Below are positions 48,013 to 57,167 of a stretch of 64,000 nt of DNA, one piece after another (within the stretch, counting starts at the first letter, position 1; every line of letters begins with the position of its first letter). Where the stretch lies: assembly GCA_001725945.1 (NCBI GenBank), contig LRMT01000042.1, forward strand, positions 60,258 through 124,257, read 5' to 3'. The notes beneath the pieces were generated by a model. That model worked only from the letters and a program-made list of their open reading frames with translations. It searched no databases and was not told the origin of the DNA. Made by a program: the position numbers and the translations under genes. This DNA is from Cupriavidus sp. UYMMa02A. Its GTDB lineage: Bacteria; Pseudomonadota; Gammaproteobacteria; Burkholderiales; Burkholderiaceae.

Positions 48013-48900
48013 TCAGACATGGCGCAGCTCCCGCACGAAGGCTTCGTATGCCGATGTGGAAAAGCCCGCGCGCTTTACCAGGAACGTGTGCGCGGCACGT
48101 ACGGCTACGGTCTGCAAACCGGCGGTATTCGGATACAGGGCGAGCAGCGAGCGCGGCACGATCGCCGCGCCGGACCCTGCGCTGACATAAGCCAGGATCG
48201 CGTGATAGGACGGCATCTCGACCACCGTGAGTCGGCGGCGGATATCTTCCCCGCCTTGCTCGAGCCAGTCTTCGGCGCAGCGCCGATAGGTGCAGCCTTT
48301 CGAGAACGCGGCAAGATGCCGCAGTGTCACGTCCTGCGGGCGATGCGCCTTCGGATGGGTGCCCGGCAGGACCAGTACCAGTTCCTCTGTCCGCAGGAAG
48401 ACGCCCTCCAGGCCCGCGCCGAGTTCCGCCATGTCCATATCGCGCGGCGCGCCGTTGCCAGGGTGGGCAACGACAGCACAGTCCAGCCGATGACCGAGCA
48501 CGGCATCGACGAGATAGCCGGTAGTGCCCGTGGACAGATTCAGTTCGACATCAGGCCAGGCGGCGTGAAACTGCCCGAGCGGCTTCGGCAGCAACGTCGC
48601 GGCCGAGCTTTCCATGGACCCGACACGCAGCGTGCCGCTTGGCGCACTGAGGCGCATCGACTGCCTCGCCTCTTCCGCCAGCGCCAGCATCTGTTCCGCG
48701 TAGCCGAGCAGCCGGTGTCCTTCGGGGGTCAGGATCATCCTCTTGCTGTCGCGCTGGAACAGGGCGACCCCAAGATTTTCCTCGAGCTGCTTGACGCGGG
48801 TCGTGACGTTGGACTGCACGCGCTCAAGCACCTTTGCCGCACGCGTGATGCTCTGTTCACGCGCGACGGCGCGGAAGATTTCCAGTTCTGCGAGTTCCAC
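48013..48900 (-). CDS. LysR-family transcriptional regulator
   Basis: 295 residues, intact. The winged helix is LEIFRAVAREQSITRAAKVL, RVQSNVTTRVKQLEENLGVA; the effector domain is GTLRVGSMESSAATLLPKPL, DAVLGHRLDCAVVAHPGNGA, VSAGSGAAIVPRSLLALY. The first hinge matches regulators of the CbbR/CysB-like large group without a specific ligand. It is divergent from the secreted-protein/ohr genes at 49206, with a 305-bp gap that should contain both promoters; palindrome TACGTCGACGTA lies 13 bp before its start. The target is likely the ohr operon or itself. Confidence 0.9.
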   Translation of the reverse strand: MELAELEIFRAVAREQSITRAAKVLERVQSNVTTRVKQLEENLGVALFQRDSKRMILTPEGHRLLGYAEQMLALAEEARQSMRLSAPSGTLRVGSMESSAATLLPKPLGQFHAAWPDVELNLSTGTTGYLVDAVLGHRLDCAVVAHPGNGAPRDMDMAELGAGLEGVFLRTEELVLVLPGTHPKAHRPQDVTLRHLAAFSKGCTYRRCAEDWLEQGGEDIRRRLTVVEMPSYHAILAYVSAGSGAAIVPRSLLALYPNTAGLQTVAVRAAHTFLVKRAGFSTSAYEAFVRELRHV

Positions 48901-48912
48901 GTGGCTTCACGG

Positions 48913-48924
48913 TACGTCGACGTA
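48913..48924. promoter_or_regulatory. perfect 12-bp palindrome upstream of lysR
   Basis: TACGTCGACGTA lies immediately upstream of the LysR start. The adjacent A/T-rich stretch to 48980 could hold the divergent promoters. Nothing else was recognised in 48925-49205. Confidence 0.4.
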
Positions 48925-49205
48925 TCGTTCTCAAAAAGAATGAAACTTAGATAAGTATTGTAAATAGAGAACTTGTTGTCAAGGCGGCGGCGAAGGCGCT
49001 GGTCCGCAATCGCGGCCTTGCCGGCTTTGTTGTATGCGTGTGTATCAAGCAGAGGGTGCGATACAGCCCCTGACAGAAGTCCGTTCCACGCGCTACAGGC
49101 CCGATACGTCGGTTTCCTTAAATACGTTCCGTGGCACGGCAGCGAACAACAACGAAGTGATTCGCAGCCGCGCGACTGCTATCCCAACGTTCAAGGAAAC
49201 CGATC

Positions 49206-49531
49206 ATGCATACTCATCTCATCAAGCGTCTTGCCTTCGCCGTCACTCTCGTCGCTGCCGCTGCCGGCGCGCAGCGGCCGGACTGGCCTACGCAGGAGCA
49301 ACCGACCTCTACGCCTCCGGTGCCCGCTCGGTGCAGGCGCCGCGTGATCCCTACGCCGAAGGTGCCCGCACCTTGCAGGAGCCGCGCGATTCCTACACCG
49401 ACGCGCGCGGCAGCTGGAACGCTCCACAGCGGCCCGCATCAGCAACCGCGACGGTTACGTCGCGTGAACGCCTGGCAGGACCTGAAGCCCTCGCAACACC
49501 ATTCGTCACAAACTTGAGGATTCCATCATGA
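49206..49531 (+). CDS. small secreted protein with 14-residue repeats, one frameshift
   Basis: MHTHLIKRLAFAVTLVAAAA is a signal peptide. The frame shifts near 49275 and continues AGLAYAGATDLYASGARSVQ. Two 14-residue repeats follow, GARSVQAPRDPYAE and GARTLQEPRDSYTD, then a Ser/Thr/Ala-rich tail ending TPFVTNLRIPS. About 108 residues; periplasmic by prediction. I do not recognise the family, though short repeat-bearing periplasmic proteins of this style occur in betaproteobacteria. Its stop overlaps the ohr start (ATGA), so the two are coupled and may share control by the divergent LysR. Confidence 0.65.
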
Positions 49532-49944
49532 CCAAGATCGAAAACGTCCTGTACACCGGCAAGACGCGCACCACGGGCGGGCGGGACGGCGCGTCCCGCA
49601 GCAGCGACGGCCACCTTGACATCAGGCTGTCGCCTCCGGGCAGCACGGGCAGCGGCACGAACCCGGAGCAACTGTTCGCCGCGGGGTGGTCAGCCTGCTT
49701 TATCGGGGCCATGGGCAAGGCGGCGGCCGTGCTGAAGGTGAGGCTTCCGTCGGACGTGGCCGTCGATGCGGAAGTAGACCTGGGCACCACGGATGGCGCC
49801 TACTTCCTGCAGGCACGTCTTAACGTCAGCTTGCCGGGGATTCCTGCGGACATCGCCCAGGCTCTCGTGGAAAAGGCCCACCAGACGTGCCCGTACTCCA
49901 AGGCGACCCGCGGCAATATCGATGTCGTGATCAACGTGGTCTGA
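49528..49944 (+). CDS. ohr: organic hydroperoxide resistance protein (Ohr subfamily of OsmC)
   Basis: 138 residues, intact. Thiol peroxidase that reduces organic hydroperoxides in the cytoplasm. NVLYTGKTRTTGGRDG and LSPPGSTGSGTNPEQLFAAG lead to the catalytic WSACFIGAMGKAA Cys near residue 57; the resolving Cys is in HQTCPYSKATRGNIDV. These two Cys and the TNPEQLFAAG motif separate Ohr from YhfA and OsmC types. The usual MarR-type OhrR gene is absent; instead a LysR gene is divergent. A terminator follows at 49988. Confidence 0.93.
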   Translation: MTKIENVLYTGKTRTTGGRDGASRSSDGHLDIRLSPPGSTGSGTNPEQLFAAGWSACFIGAMGKAAAVLKVRLPSDVAVDAEVDLGTTDGAYFLQARLNVSLPGIPADIAQALVEKAHQTCPYSKATRGNIDVVINVV

Positions 49945-49987
49945 GTCGCAGCAGCTGCCGCTACCGCTACCGCGTGTATTGCCCCAT

Positions 49988-50022
49988 AACCGCCGTTGGC
50001 CATTGCGCCGTCGGCGGTTTTT
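49988..50022 (+). terminator. rho-independent terminator after ohr
   Basis: AACCGCCG (49988-49995) pairs with CGGCGGTT (50012-50019), followed by further T residues. It is placed 44 bp after the ohr stop. Confidence 0.75.
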
Positions 50023-50210
50023 ACATGGCGGACCCACCGAGGTTCAGTTCGCGGCCTTTCCCGGGCAGTCGCTTCGTGCATTCGACATTTCATGTCGGCG
50101 CGAAGCTTCAGGGCACCGGACGGTGCAAAGATTCGCCTGACGCTGTAGCCGCCCGCCGCATCGCTGATGCGGATGGAAGACCAGCAATACGCCGAATCCG
50201 CCATGCCATG

Positions 50211-51387
50211 ATGCCCGCTGACCCGCTGGAAGCCGTTACCCATCCCGATCCCTATCCGTACTATCGCGCGCTCGCGGCGCGTCAGCCGTTCGGCTTCGAC
50301 GAGCGGCTTGGCCTGTGGGTGGCTGCGGGGCCGGCAGAGGTGGCAGCCGTGCTGTCCCATCCTGACTGCCGCGTGCGCCCGCCGACCCAGCCCGTGCCGC
50401 CGGCGCTCGCCGGCACTGCGGCAGGCGAGTTGTTCGGCCGCCTGATCCGTATGAGTGACGGTGCCGCCCACGCGCCCTGAAGGCCATCCTGCTGCGGCTG
50501 ATGGCCAGCATCGATGCCGGCACGGCCAAAGCGCGCGCTGCCGGGCTGGCGGCCGTTCTCGACCAGCTGCCGGACATGACGCCGCGCAACGGCGCCGCGG
50601 TCAACCGCTGGCTATTCACGTTGCCGGTTGTTACCGTGGCCGACCTGCTCGGCCTGCCCGTGCGCGCGGGCGCGATGCCATGGCCGTCGCGGCGCGCGTA
50701 GCCGCTTACGCCACGGCACAGTCTGCGCTGGCCACGGCAGATGATGTCGCGGCCGGCGCGATGCGGCGCATTGGCTGGGACAGTGGCTCCAGTCTTCTGC
50801 CGGGCGGCCATGTCCGGCAGAAGACCTCGGGCTGCTGCCAGCGTTGCGGCAAGCTGCGCATGCTCAAGACCTCGCGCCGCAAGCCGTGGCGGCCAATGCC
50901 GTCGGCCTGATGGTGCAGGCATGCGAGGCCACGGCCGGACTCGCCGGCAATATGCTGCTGCGGCTCGGCCGCGGCGCCCAGCAGCATACTTTCGAGGACC
51001 TGTCCGAACTGGCCGCGGGCGTCGCATGCGAAGATCCTCCGGTGCAGAATACACGCCGCTTCCTGGCTGCGGACGCGCGTCTGTGCGGCGTGCCGGTCAG
51101 GGCAGGCGACGCCGTACTTGTGCTGCTTGCCGCCGCGTCGTGCGCAGCGCCTGCCGGTGCTGCCGGACGGCCGTGGACATTCGGCGTCGGCCGCCACGCC
51201 TGCCCCGGCGACGCGCTCGCACAGGCCGCTGGCGCTGGCGACCGTCGAAGCGTTGCTGACCCGTGGCGCGCAGCCGGCCGCGCTCGCGCAGGCGTTCCGC
51301 TACCGGCCTTCGCATACGCCCGCATCCCGCATTTCCATTGAACCCGTGGCCGGCGCCATCCATCCGGCAAAGAGGAATCCGACATGA
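50211..51387 (+). CDS. cytochrome P450 with degenerate ExxR motif, about four frameshifts
   Basis: DPLEAVTHPDPYPYYRALAA at the start and WTFGVGRHACPGDALA near the end (heme-thiolate Cys in FGxGxHxCxG) identify a P450. The I-helix reads VGLMVQACEATAGLAGN, with Thr kept and the usual AG replaced. Before the conserved DPPVQNTRRFLA the K-helix ExxR positions are Gly and Cys in the frame read here. Shifts are needed near 50475, 50680, 50815 and 51215; joined length is about 390 residues. The stop overlaps the ABM gene start (ATGA). Substrate unknown. The ExxR loss could be a subfamily trait or linked to the breaks. Confidence 0.75.
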
Positions 51388-51740
51388 TTGCCGTCATCTT
51401 CGAAGTCGAGCCCGCACCGGGCCGCAAGGGCACATATCTTGAACTCGCCGCGAAGCTGCGGCCGACGCTGGAGGCGATCGACGGCTTCATCTCGGTCGAA
51501 CGTTTCCAGAGCCTGACCAACCCGGGCAAGATCCTCTCGCTGTCGTTCTTCCGTGACGAGGCCGCGGTCATGGCCTGGCGCAACACCGTGGAGCACCGGC
51601 AGGCCCAGTCGGCCGGGCGCGGTGGCGTGTTCGCGGGCTACCGGTTGCGGGTGGCGCAGGTGCTGCGCGACTACGGCCTGGACGAGCGTGACGAGGCGCC
51701 CGCCGACAGCCGGGCGGTGCACGACCGCGCCGCGCGCTGA
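51384..51740 (+). CDS. antibiotic biosynthesis monooxygenase (ABM) domain protein
   Basis: 118 residues, intact. MIAVIFEVEPAPGRKGTYLE, LRPTLEAIDGFISVERFQSL, ILSLSFFRDEAAVMAWRNTV and EHRQAQSAGRGGVFAGYRLR form the ferredoxin-like dimeric alpha/beta-barrel of this family (EthD/ABM relatives, heme-degrading and quinone-forming members). Translationally coupled to the P450 gene, so it may act on the same compound. Reaction not decidable. Confidence 0.85.
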   Translation: MIAVIFEVEPAPGRKGTYLELAAKLRPTLEAIDGFISVERFQSLTNPGKILSLSFFRDEAAVMAWRNTVEHRQAQSAGRGGVFAGYRLRVAQVLRDYGLDERDEAPADSRAVHDRAAR

Positions 51741-51746
51741 CGGAGG

Positions 51747-52505
51747 ATGCCCATGTCAATGTCCCTGCCTGTTGCCGAAGCGGCCTTCATCGGCTGCACC
51801 TTTCTGCTGGCCGGCTTTGTGAAAGGCGTAGTGGGCCTCGGCTTGCCGACCGTTGCGGTGGGCCTGCTGGGCCTTGTGATGCCGCCCGTACAGGCCGCGG
51901 CACTGCTGGTGGCGCCATCGATGGTGACCAATGTGGTGCAGCTCTTCAGCGGCCCGCGCTTCGGGCAGTTGCTGCGGCGGCTGTGGCCGATGCTGATGGC
52001 AATCTGCGCCGGCACCTGGCTGTGCGCCGCGCTGGTGCCGGCACGCATGATGACGCATGCCACGGCGGCGCTGGGCGTGGCGCTGGTGCTGTACGCAGTG
52101 GTCGGGCTGGCTTCGGCGAAGCTGCATGTGCCGCCGCGTGCGGAGCGCTGGCTCGGGCCCGTTGCCGGGTTTGTCACCGGTGCCATCACGGCGGTGACAG
52201 GCGTATTCGTGATTCCGGCTGTGCCGTACCTGCAGGGGCTGGGGCTCGACAAGGAAGGCATGGTCCAGGCGCTGGGCCTGTCGTTCACCGTTTCGACCAT
52301 TGCGCTGGCAATCAGCCTGGCCATGGGCGGGGCGCTGCTCCATCTGCCGGTGCTCGGCGCGTCGGTGCTCGCGCTGCTGCCGGCGCTGGGCGGCATGTTC
52401 ATCGGCCAGTGGCTGCGCCACCGCATCAGCGCGGAGCGTTTCCGCCGCCTGTTCTTCTGCGGCCTGCTGGTGCTGGGCGGCGAACTGGCGCTGCGCGGTC
52501 TTTGA
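51747..52505 (+). CDS. TauE/SafE family sulfite/anion exporter
   Basis: 252 residues with seven to eight hydrophobic segments. AAFIGCTFLLAGFVKGVVGL and GLPTVAVGLLGLVMPPVQAA near the N-terminus and VAGFVTGAITAVTGVFVIPA in the second half are the two inverted family repeats. Inner-membrane exporter for sulfite, sulfoacetate or organic anions. It starts six bases after the ABM gene and is likely in the same operon. Substrate inferred only from family. Confidence 0.88.
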   Translation: MPMSMSLPVAEAAFIGCTFLLAGFVKGVVGLGLPTVAVGLLGLVMPPVQAAALLVAPSMVTNVVQLFSGPRFGQLLRRLWPMLMAICAGTWLCAALVPARMMTHATAALGVALVLYAVVGLASAKLHVPPRAERWLGPVAGFVTGAITAVTGVFVIPAVPYLQGLGLDKEGMVQALGLSFTVSTIALAISLAMGGALLHLPVLGASVLALLPALGGMFIGQWLRHRISAERFRRLFFCGLLVLGGELALRGL

Positions 52506-52587
52506 TGTACGGGCGCGCGTACGCGCGTGACAGCAAAGCCTGACACAATCGACCCCGTCTACGGAATCCGGACGGGAGGCCAGTCAC

Positions 52588-53694
52588 ATGGGACGCCGCG
52601 GCAACAGCACGGCAAGGCTATGGAAAGCGTTGGGCAAGACCGCCACGCGCCAGGCGCGGCGCATGGGGCGCGAGATGACCCGCGCGATCAACAAGACGGT
52701 GACGAAGCCGGTGACCGAGGCCATCGTGCGCAACGCGGTGAAGCAATCGTCGGCCGTTGCCGAAGCCGCGCAGCGCGCGCTGTCCGGCGTGGTTTCGCCC
52801 GTGCCGGCGCCGCAGAGCCGCGGCAGCGGGCGCTGGGAAGACGGCACCGCCGGCCTCGGCTCGCTCGCGCAGCGCCATTACCGGATCTTCATCCCGGCAG
52901 GCGTGACGGCCAGGCGGCGCGCGCCATGCTGGTGCTGCTGCACGGCTGCGGCCAGGACGCCGCCAGCTTTGCCGTGGTCACGCGCGCGGCAGCGGCGGCG
53001 CGTGAAGCGGGATGCGTGGTGTTGTTGCCCGAGCAGTCGTCGCAGGCCAATGCACAGCGCTGCTGGAACTGGTTTCGTCCCGGCACGCGTGGGGGCGCCG
53101 AAGCCGCACTGCTGATGGCGATCATCGATCATGCCTGCGGGCGCTATCCGGTGCAGTCTGACCGTGTCAGCGTGATGGGGCTGTCGGCTGGCGGTGCAAT
53201 GGCCATGATGCTGGGCTTGCGCTATCCGGACCGCTTTATCGCGGTGGGCTCGCATTCGGGGGCGGTACCTTACAGCGCCACTAACACGGCGCAGGCCGGG
53301 GCGGCCATGCGTGGCAGGCGCGCGCCGGATGCCGCTGCGCGCCAGGCGTTGCGGTTGTGGCTGGCCGGACGACGCCCGCCTCCGCTATTGCTGCTGCATG
53401 GCGATGGGGACGCCGTGGTTTCGATCGACAATGCAATGGCGGCCGCGCGGCTTTGGCTGGATTTGCTGCCCGATCCATCCGCACGGTTGGTCGTGCGCCC
53501 GCGCGACGCTTGCAGCGCGGGCAGCGGCTGCCGGTGGAAGTGTCCGACTGGCTGGTGGACGGTGAGATCTGCGTGCGGCTGGTGAAGATCGAAGGCCTCG
53601 GGCATGCCTGGAGCGGCGGGCCTGCGGCGCAGCGTTCAGATCCGCGTGGGCCGGATGGGCTGCGGATTGGGATGGCGTTTTTGGGGGGAGATGA
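52588..53694 (+). CDS. PHB depolymerase-family esterase (PF10503), about three frameshifts
   Basis: An Arg/Lys-rich N-terminus (RLWKALGKTATRQARRMGRE), then RHYRIFIPAG and, after a shift near 52915, AMLVLLHGCGQDAASFAVVT, WNWFRPGTRGGAEAALLMAI, the lipase box SVMGLSAGGAMAMMLGLRYP with nucleophile Ser, HSGAVPYSA and LLLLHGDGDAVVS with the catalytic Asp. A second shift near 53500 gives EGLGHAWSGGPAAQ with the catalytic His. The third, in a G-run near 53685, is assumed because the open frame otherwise continues far beyond family length; TGA 53692-53694 would be the stop. Hydrolyses polyester or simple esters. Confidence 0.8.
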
Positions 53695-53821
53695 AAGGGG
53701 GGCGTTGTACGGTAGCGTCAACGGCGGGACGCCTACGGCTGCGCTGCGCGCAGGCCTTGGTCAGTTGGGGCGGGCATCGATATCGCCGGCACCCAAGTTC
53801 CGACTCCCGTTCTTCTGGCCC

Positions 53822-54151
53822 CTATTCCAGCTTGCCCGGCTCGATCACGACATCGCTGACGGGGCAGGCGACACAGGGCAGGATCCACCCATCATCCTTC
53901 TCATCCAGGCTGAGCCCCGGCCAGTCAATGCGATAGCGGATCGCCCCCGCATGCAAGCGGCTCGCGCACGCACGGCAGGTGCCGTTGCGGCAGGAGTTGG
54001 GCAGCGCCACGCCTTCGAGCAGCGCCGCCTCGAGCAGGCTAAGGCCGGCGGGCGCGACAAAGGCGGCATCGCCGGGCAGAACGCGCACAGTGAATTCACC
54101 CTGTTCGTCTGCGGCGGTGTGAACGGACTCAATTTGCAGCTTCGTCATCAT
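53822..54151 (-). CDS. 2Fe-2S plant-type ferredoxin
   Basis: 109 residues. CRNGTCRACASRL (C-x4-C-x2-C) and the distal Cys in ILPCVACPVSDVVIEPG bind a [2Fe-2S] cluster in a beta-grasp fold. Electron carrier in the cytoplasm; the ILPCVACP C-terminus is typical of oxygenase-reductase-type ferredoxins. The start at 54151 (or 54148) overlaps the yigZ 3' end by 23 bp, so both are co-transcribed. It could supply electrons to an oxygenase elsewhere; partner unknown. Confidence 0.88.
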   Translation of the reverse strand: MMTKLQIESVHTAADEQGEFTVRVLPGDAAFVAPAGLSLLEAALLEGVALPNSCRNGTCRACASRLHAGAIRYRIDWPGLSLDEKDDGWILPCVACPVSDVVIEPGKLE

Positions 54152-54749
54152 CGACCTGCGGAAACTGCGCCCGCCCGTGGGTGGCGTCGCGCAACGCCAC
54201 TAACGCTGCATCGCGCAGGGTAGCCGGCAGCCGGATAACGAGCCGGGCCGTGGCACTGTACGCGGTATCCGCCAATGTGCAGCCATCCTGCGCAGCCTGG
54301 TCCAGCCAGCGCCGCACGCGCGGCTCGTCGGCGTAGTCGACATCCACCACCAGCTCGGCATAGGCAATGCGCTCGACCCGCTCCGCGGATTTCAGCGCTG
54401 CGGCAATCGCATCGGTATAGGCGCGCACCAGTCCGCCCGCGCCAAGCTTGACGCCGCCGTAATAGCGCACCACCGCGGCCAGTACGCCGTCGAGGTCGTG
54501 GTGGCGCAGCACTTCCAGGATCGGCCGTCCTGCCGTGCCGGACGGTTCCCCGTCATCCGACATCCCGGACTGTCCGCCCGCGAGCAGCGCCCAGCACACA
54601 TGCGTGGCAGTGGGATGCTGCGCGCGCAGTGCCTGCAACGTGGCCATGGCGGCGTCGCGGTCCGGGACAGGTATCGCCAGGGCAAGGAAGCGGCTCTTGC
54701 GGATCTCGAGTTCGGCTTCGACAGGGGCGGCGAGGGTATAGGTGGGCAA
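54129..54749 (-). CDS. yigZ: YigZ/IMPACT family protein
   Basis: 206 residues, intact. EIRKSRFLALAIPVPDRDAA, HVCWALLAGGQSGMSDDGEP, SGTAGRPILEVLRHHDLDGV, RYYGGVKLGAGGLVRAYTDA are the conserved blocks of UPF0029 (YigZ N domain), followed by a DUF1949-like C-terminal domain. The eukaryotic relative IMPACT regulates Gcn2; the bacterial function is unknown. First gene of a two-gene unit with ferredoxin. Confidence 0.92.
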   Translation of the reverse strand: MPTYTLAAPVEAELEIRKSRFLALAIPVPDRDAAMATLQALRAQHPTATHVCWALLAGGQSGMSDDGEPSGTAGRPILEVLRHHDLDGVLAAVVRYYGGVKLGAGGLVRAYTDAIAAALKSAERVERIAYAELVVDVDYADEPRVRRWLDQAAQDGCTLADTAYSATARLVIRLPATLRDAALVALRDATHGRAQFPQVDDDEAAN

Positions 54750-54853
54750 GCGGATTCTGCCAGGCAGGCGCGTGGCCGCGCGACGACGGAAAGAGCGGGA
54801 GTTTACCGCAGTGCTGCCCTCAATCTGGTTGGGGTGCGGCTTTGTGGTTCATC

Positions 54854-54880
54854 GTCAACTTCCTGTCACATACGAGTCAT
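54854..54880 (+). promoter_or_regulatory. Pho box (PhoB-binding site)
   Basis: GTCA occurs at 54854, 54865 and 54876, exactly 11 bp apart. The last two units form CTGTCACATACGAGTCAT (54863-54880), a close match to the consensus of two CTGTCAT repeats with a 4-bp A/T-rich spacer. It is about 104 bp upstream of the PhoX-type phosphatase gene, which supports phosphate-starvation control. Confidence 0.75.
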
Positions 54881-54983
54881 AGGATGCGCAGCGACGAAGG
54901 CGCGGCTGCCGCGCCATGTCTGGTTTCTATGACAAGCGGACGGTGTTGTAAGGCCTGCCGCCCCACTTCCCCCGGAAAAGACC

Positions 54984-56955
54984 ATGTTCGATCAACCTGA
55001 TGCCTCGCGCCGCAAGGCGCTGAAAATTCTCGCCGGCGCGCCGATGCTGCCGCTGGGCCTGGCTTCCGCCGGCCTGCTCGTGGGCTGTGGCGGCGGCGAC
55101 GACGCGATTGCCGCACCGGCCGAGACGCCGACCCCCAACGCCACCTTCACCACCGCCGAATTTACCGGCATGAGCGCCCCGACGCTGGCCGCCCCGGCCA
55201 CCATGGCCACCACCACCGTGGGCTCGAGCATGAAGGTCAACTTCAGCGACGGCAGCAGCCGGACCTTCAAGCTGGCCTACCAGCCGTTCTTCGTGACCGG
55301 CGACATGGTGCCGGACGGCAAGGGCGGTACCATCCTGGCCGGCGGCTACTACGACATCAACAACCAGCCGATCGTCGACACCTCGGTGGCCGGCAAGGAG
55401 CGCCAGTTCTACTCCGACTCGCCCGACGGCACGTCGCTGCTCAAGATCGAAGGCGCCAAGGTCGCCGGCGTGAAGGGCAGCCCGGTGTTCGCGGTGGTGC
55501 AGTTCGAGTACACCACGCGCGACCAGTCGGGCGCCGACACCTACGGCCGCCTGCCGTCGCCGATCGCCGTGCTGACGCTGGACCAGGACCCGGCCACCGG
55601 CAAGCTCACGCTGGTCAAGTACCACAACGTCGATACCTCGCCGGCGCATGGCCTGTGGATCACCTGCGGCGCCAGCCTGTCGCCGTGGAACACGCACCTG
55701 TCGAGCGAAGAGTACGAGCCCGACGCCTTCACGATCGCAAGCAACAGCCAGTTCAAGGCCTACAGCAAGAGCCTCTATGGCAGCGAGACCGCGGCCAATC
55801 CCTACCTTTACGGCCATCTGCCGGAGGTGACGGTCAACGCCGACGGGACGGGCTCCATCCGCAAGCACTACTGCCTGGGCCGCATCTCGCACGAGCTGGT
55901 GCAGGTAATGCCCGACAATCGTACCGTGCTGATGGGCGACGATGCCACCAACAGCGGTTTGTTCATGTTCGTGGCCGACAAGGAGCAGGACCTGTCGGCG
56001 GGCACGCTGTACGTGGCCAAGGTGGGCTCGGGCTTTCGATCGACCGTCCGCGGCGGGCGCGACCTGACCTGGGTCAAGCTGGGGCACGCCACTAGCGCCG
56101 AGATCGAGGCGCTGGCCAAGTCGACTGCGCCGACCGATATCATGGATATGGCCACCACCGATCCACTCGACGCCAGCTACACCAAGATCTTCCTCGGCGG
56201 CAAGGCCAACTGGGTGCGCCTCAAGCCTGGCATGGAGAAGGCCGCGGCTTCCTGGAAACCCACCGCTATGCCTACCTGAAAGGCGGCAGCATGGGCTTCA
56301 CCAAGATGGAAGGCACCACGGTCAACATCAAGGACAAGGTTGCCTATTCCGCGCTGCAAAACGTTGTCGACTCGATGGTCCTGAACAACAGCAAGGGCTG
56401 GAATGCGCAAAGCGGCATCTCGGTCGACAAGGCGCTCAACGCCGGGGCGGTGATGCAGCACAAGCTCGACGGTGGCCAGAGGGACCTGGACGGCGACGCC
56501 ATCCACAGCGAATGGGTGCCAGTGCACACCAAGGGCCTGCTCAACGGCCACGACATCCTGGGCGACGTGCTCGGCAATACGGCCGACCCGGAATGGATCG
56601 CCAATCCGGACAACCTGAAGTTCTCGGAAAAGCTGCGCACGCTGTTCATCGGCGAAGACAGCGGCCAGCACGTCAACAACTTCCTGTGGGCCTACAACGT
56701 GGACACGAAGCAGCTCTCGCGCCTGCTGTCCACGCCGGCCGGCGCGGAAGCACCGGCCTGCATGCCGTGGACGAGATCAACGGCTGGACCTACATCATGA
56801 GCAACTTCCAGCACGCCGGCGACTGGAACAGCCTGCACGCCAAGGTCCAGGCCACGCTCGATCCGCTGGTGCGCGCCAACTACAAGGACCGTGCCGGCGC
56901 GGCGGTCGGCTATCTGACTGCTGACCCGACGAGCGTCAAGCTGGCCAAGGCCTGA
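54984..56955 (+). CDS. phoX: PhoX-family alkaline phosphatase (DUF839), two frameshifts
   Basis: The N-terminus has a twin-arginine signal (SRRKALKILAG) and a lipobox-like GLLVGCGGGD, predicting Tat export and possibly lipid anchoring. Family blocks: FFVTGDMVPDGKGGTILAGG, DTSPAHGLWITCGASLSPWN with the catalytic-region Cys/Thr, HLSSEEYEPDA with metal-binding Glu residues, CLGRISHELVQVMPDNRTVL, MGDDATNSGLFMFVADKEQD and FIGEDSGQHVNNFLWAYNVD. Frames shift near 56250 and 56750; about 656 residues joined. PhoX is a Ca/Fe monoesterase releasing phosphate in the periplasm. The Pho box at 54854 agrees. A terminator follows. Confidence 0.9.
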
Positions 56956-56976
56956 TTGCACGGGCGAGGAGAAATC

Positions 56977-57003
56977 AAAGGCGGGCTGCGGCCCGCCTTT
57001 TTT
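56977..57003 (+). terminator. rho-independent terminator after phoX
   Basis: AGGCGGG (56979-56985) pairs with CCCGCCT (56992-56998), followed by six T residues; 22 bp after the phoX stop. Confidence 0.9.
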
Positions 57004-57087
57004 GCTTGTTCGCCGAGTTTCCCGGATGCCAGCGGTTTCGGGTAACTGACTGGCTTGTCGTTCGGGAATTCCCCACCCCTCCATTCC

Positions 57088-57114
57088 TAAACCTTTCCGC
57101 ATGACTGCCGATAC
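57088..57114 (+). promoter_or_regulatory. sigma-28 (FliA) promoter
   Basis: TAAA (57088-57091), exactly 15 bp, then GCCGATAC (57107-57114): one mismatch to the flagellar sigma-28 consensus TAAA-N15-GCCGATAA. It is 54 bp upstream of the chemoreceptor start, the expected target class. Confidence 0.8.
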
Positions 57115-57167
57115 TCCAACGGCATACCATCGAAAACAGACTTTCGGACAAAACGGGGAGAGCAACA

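Noticed and set aside
49321..49410. CRISPR-like repetition
   Set aside because: The periodicity is an in-frame 14-residue protein repeat with only two units, and no spacers exist.
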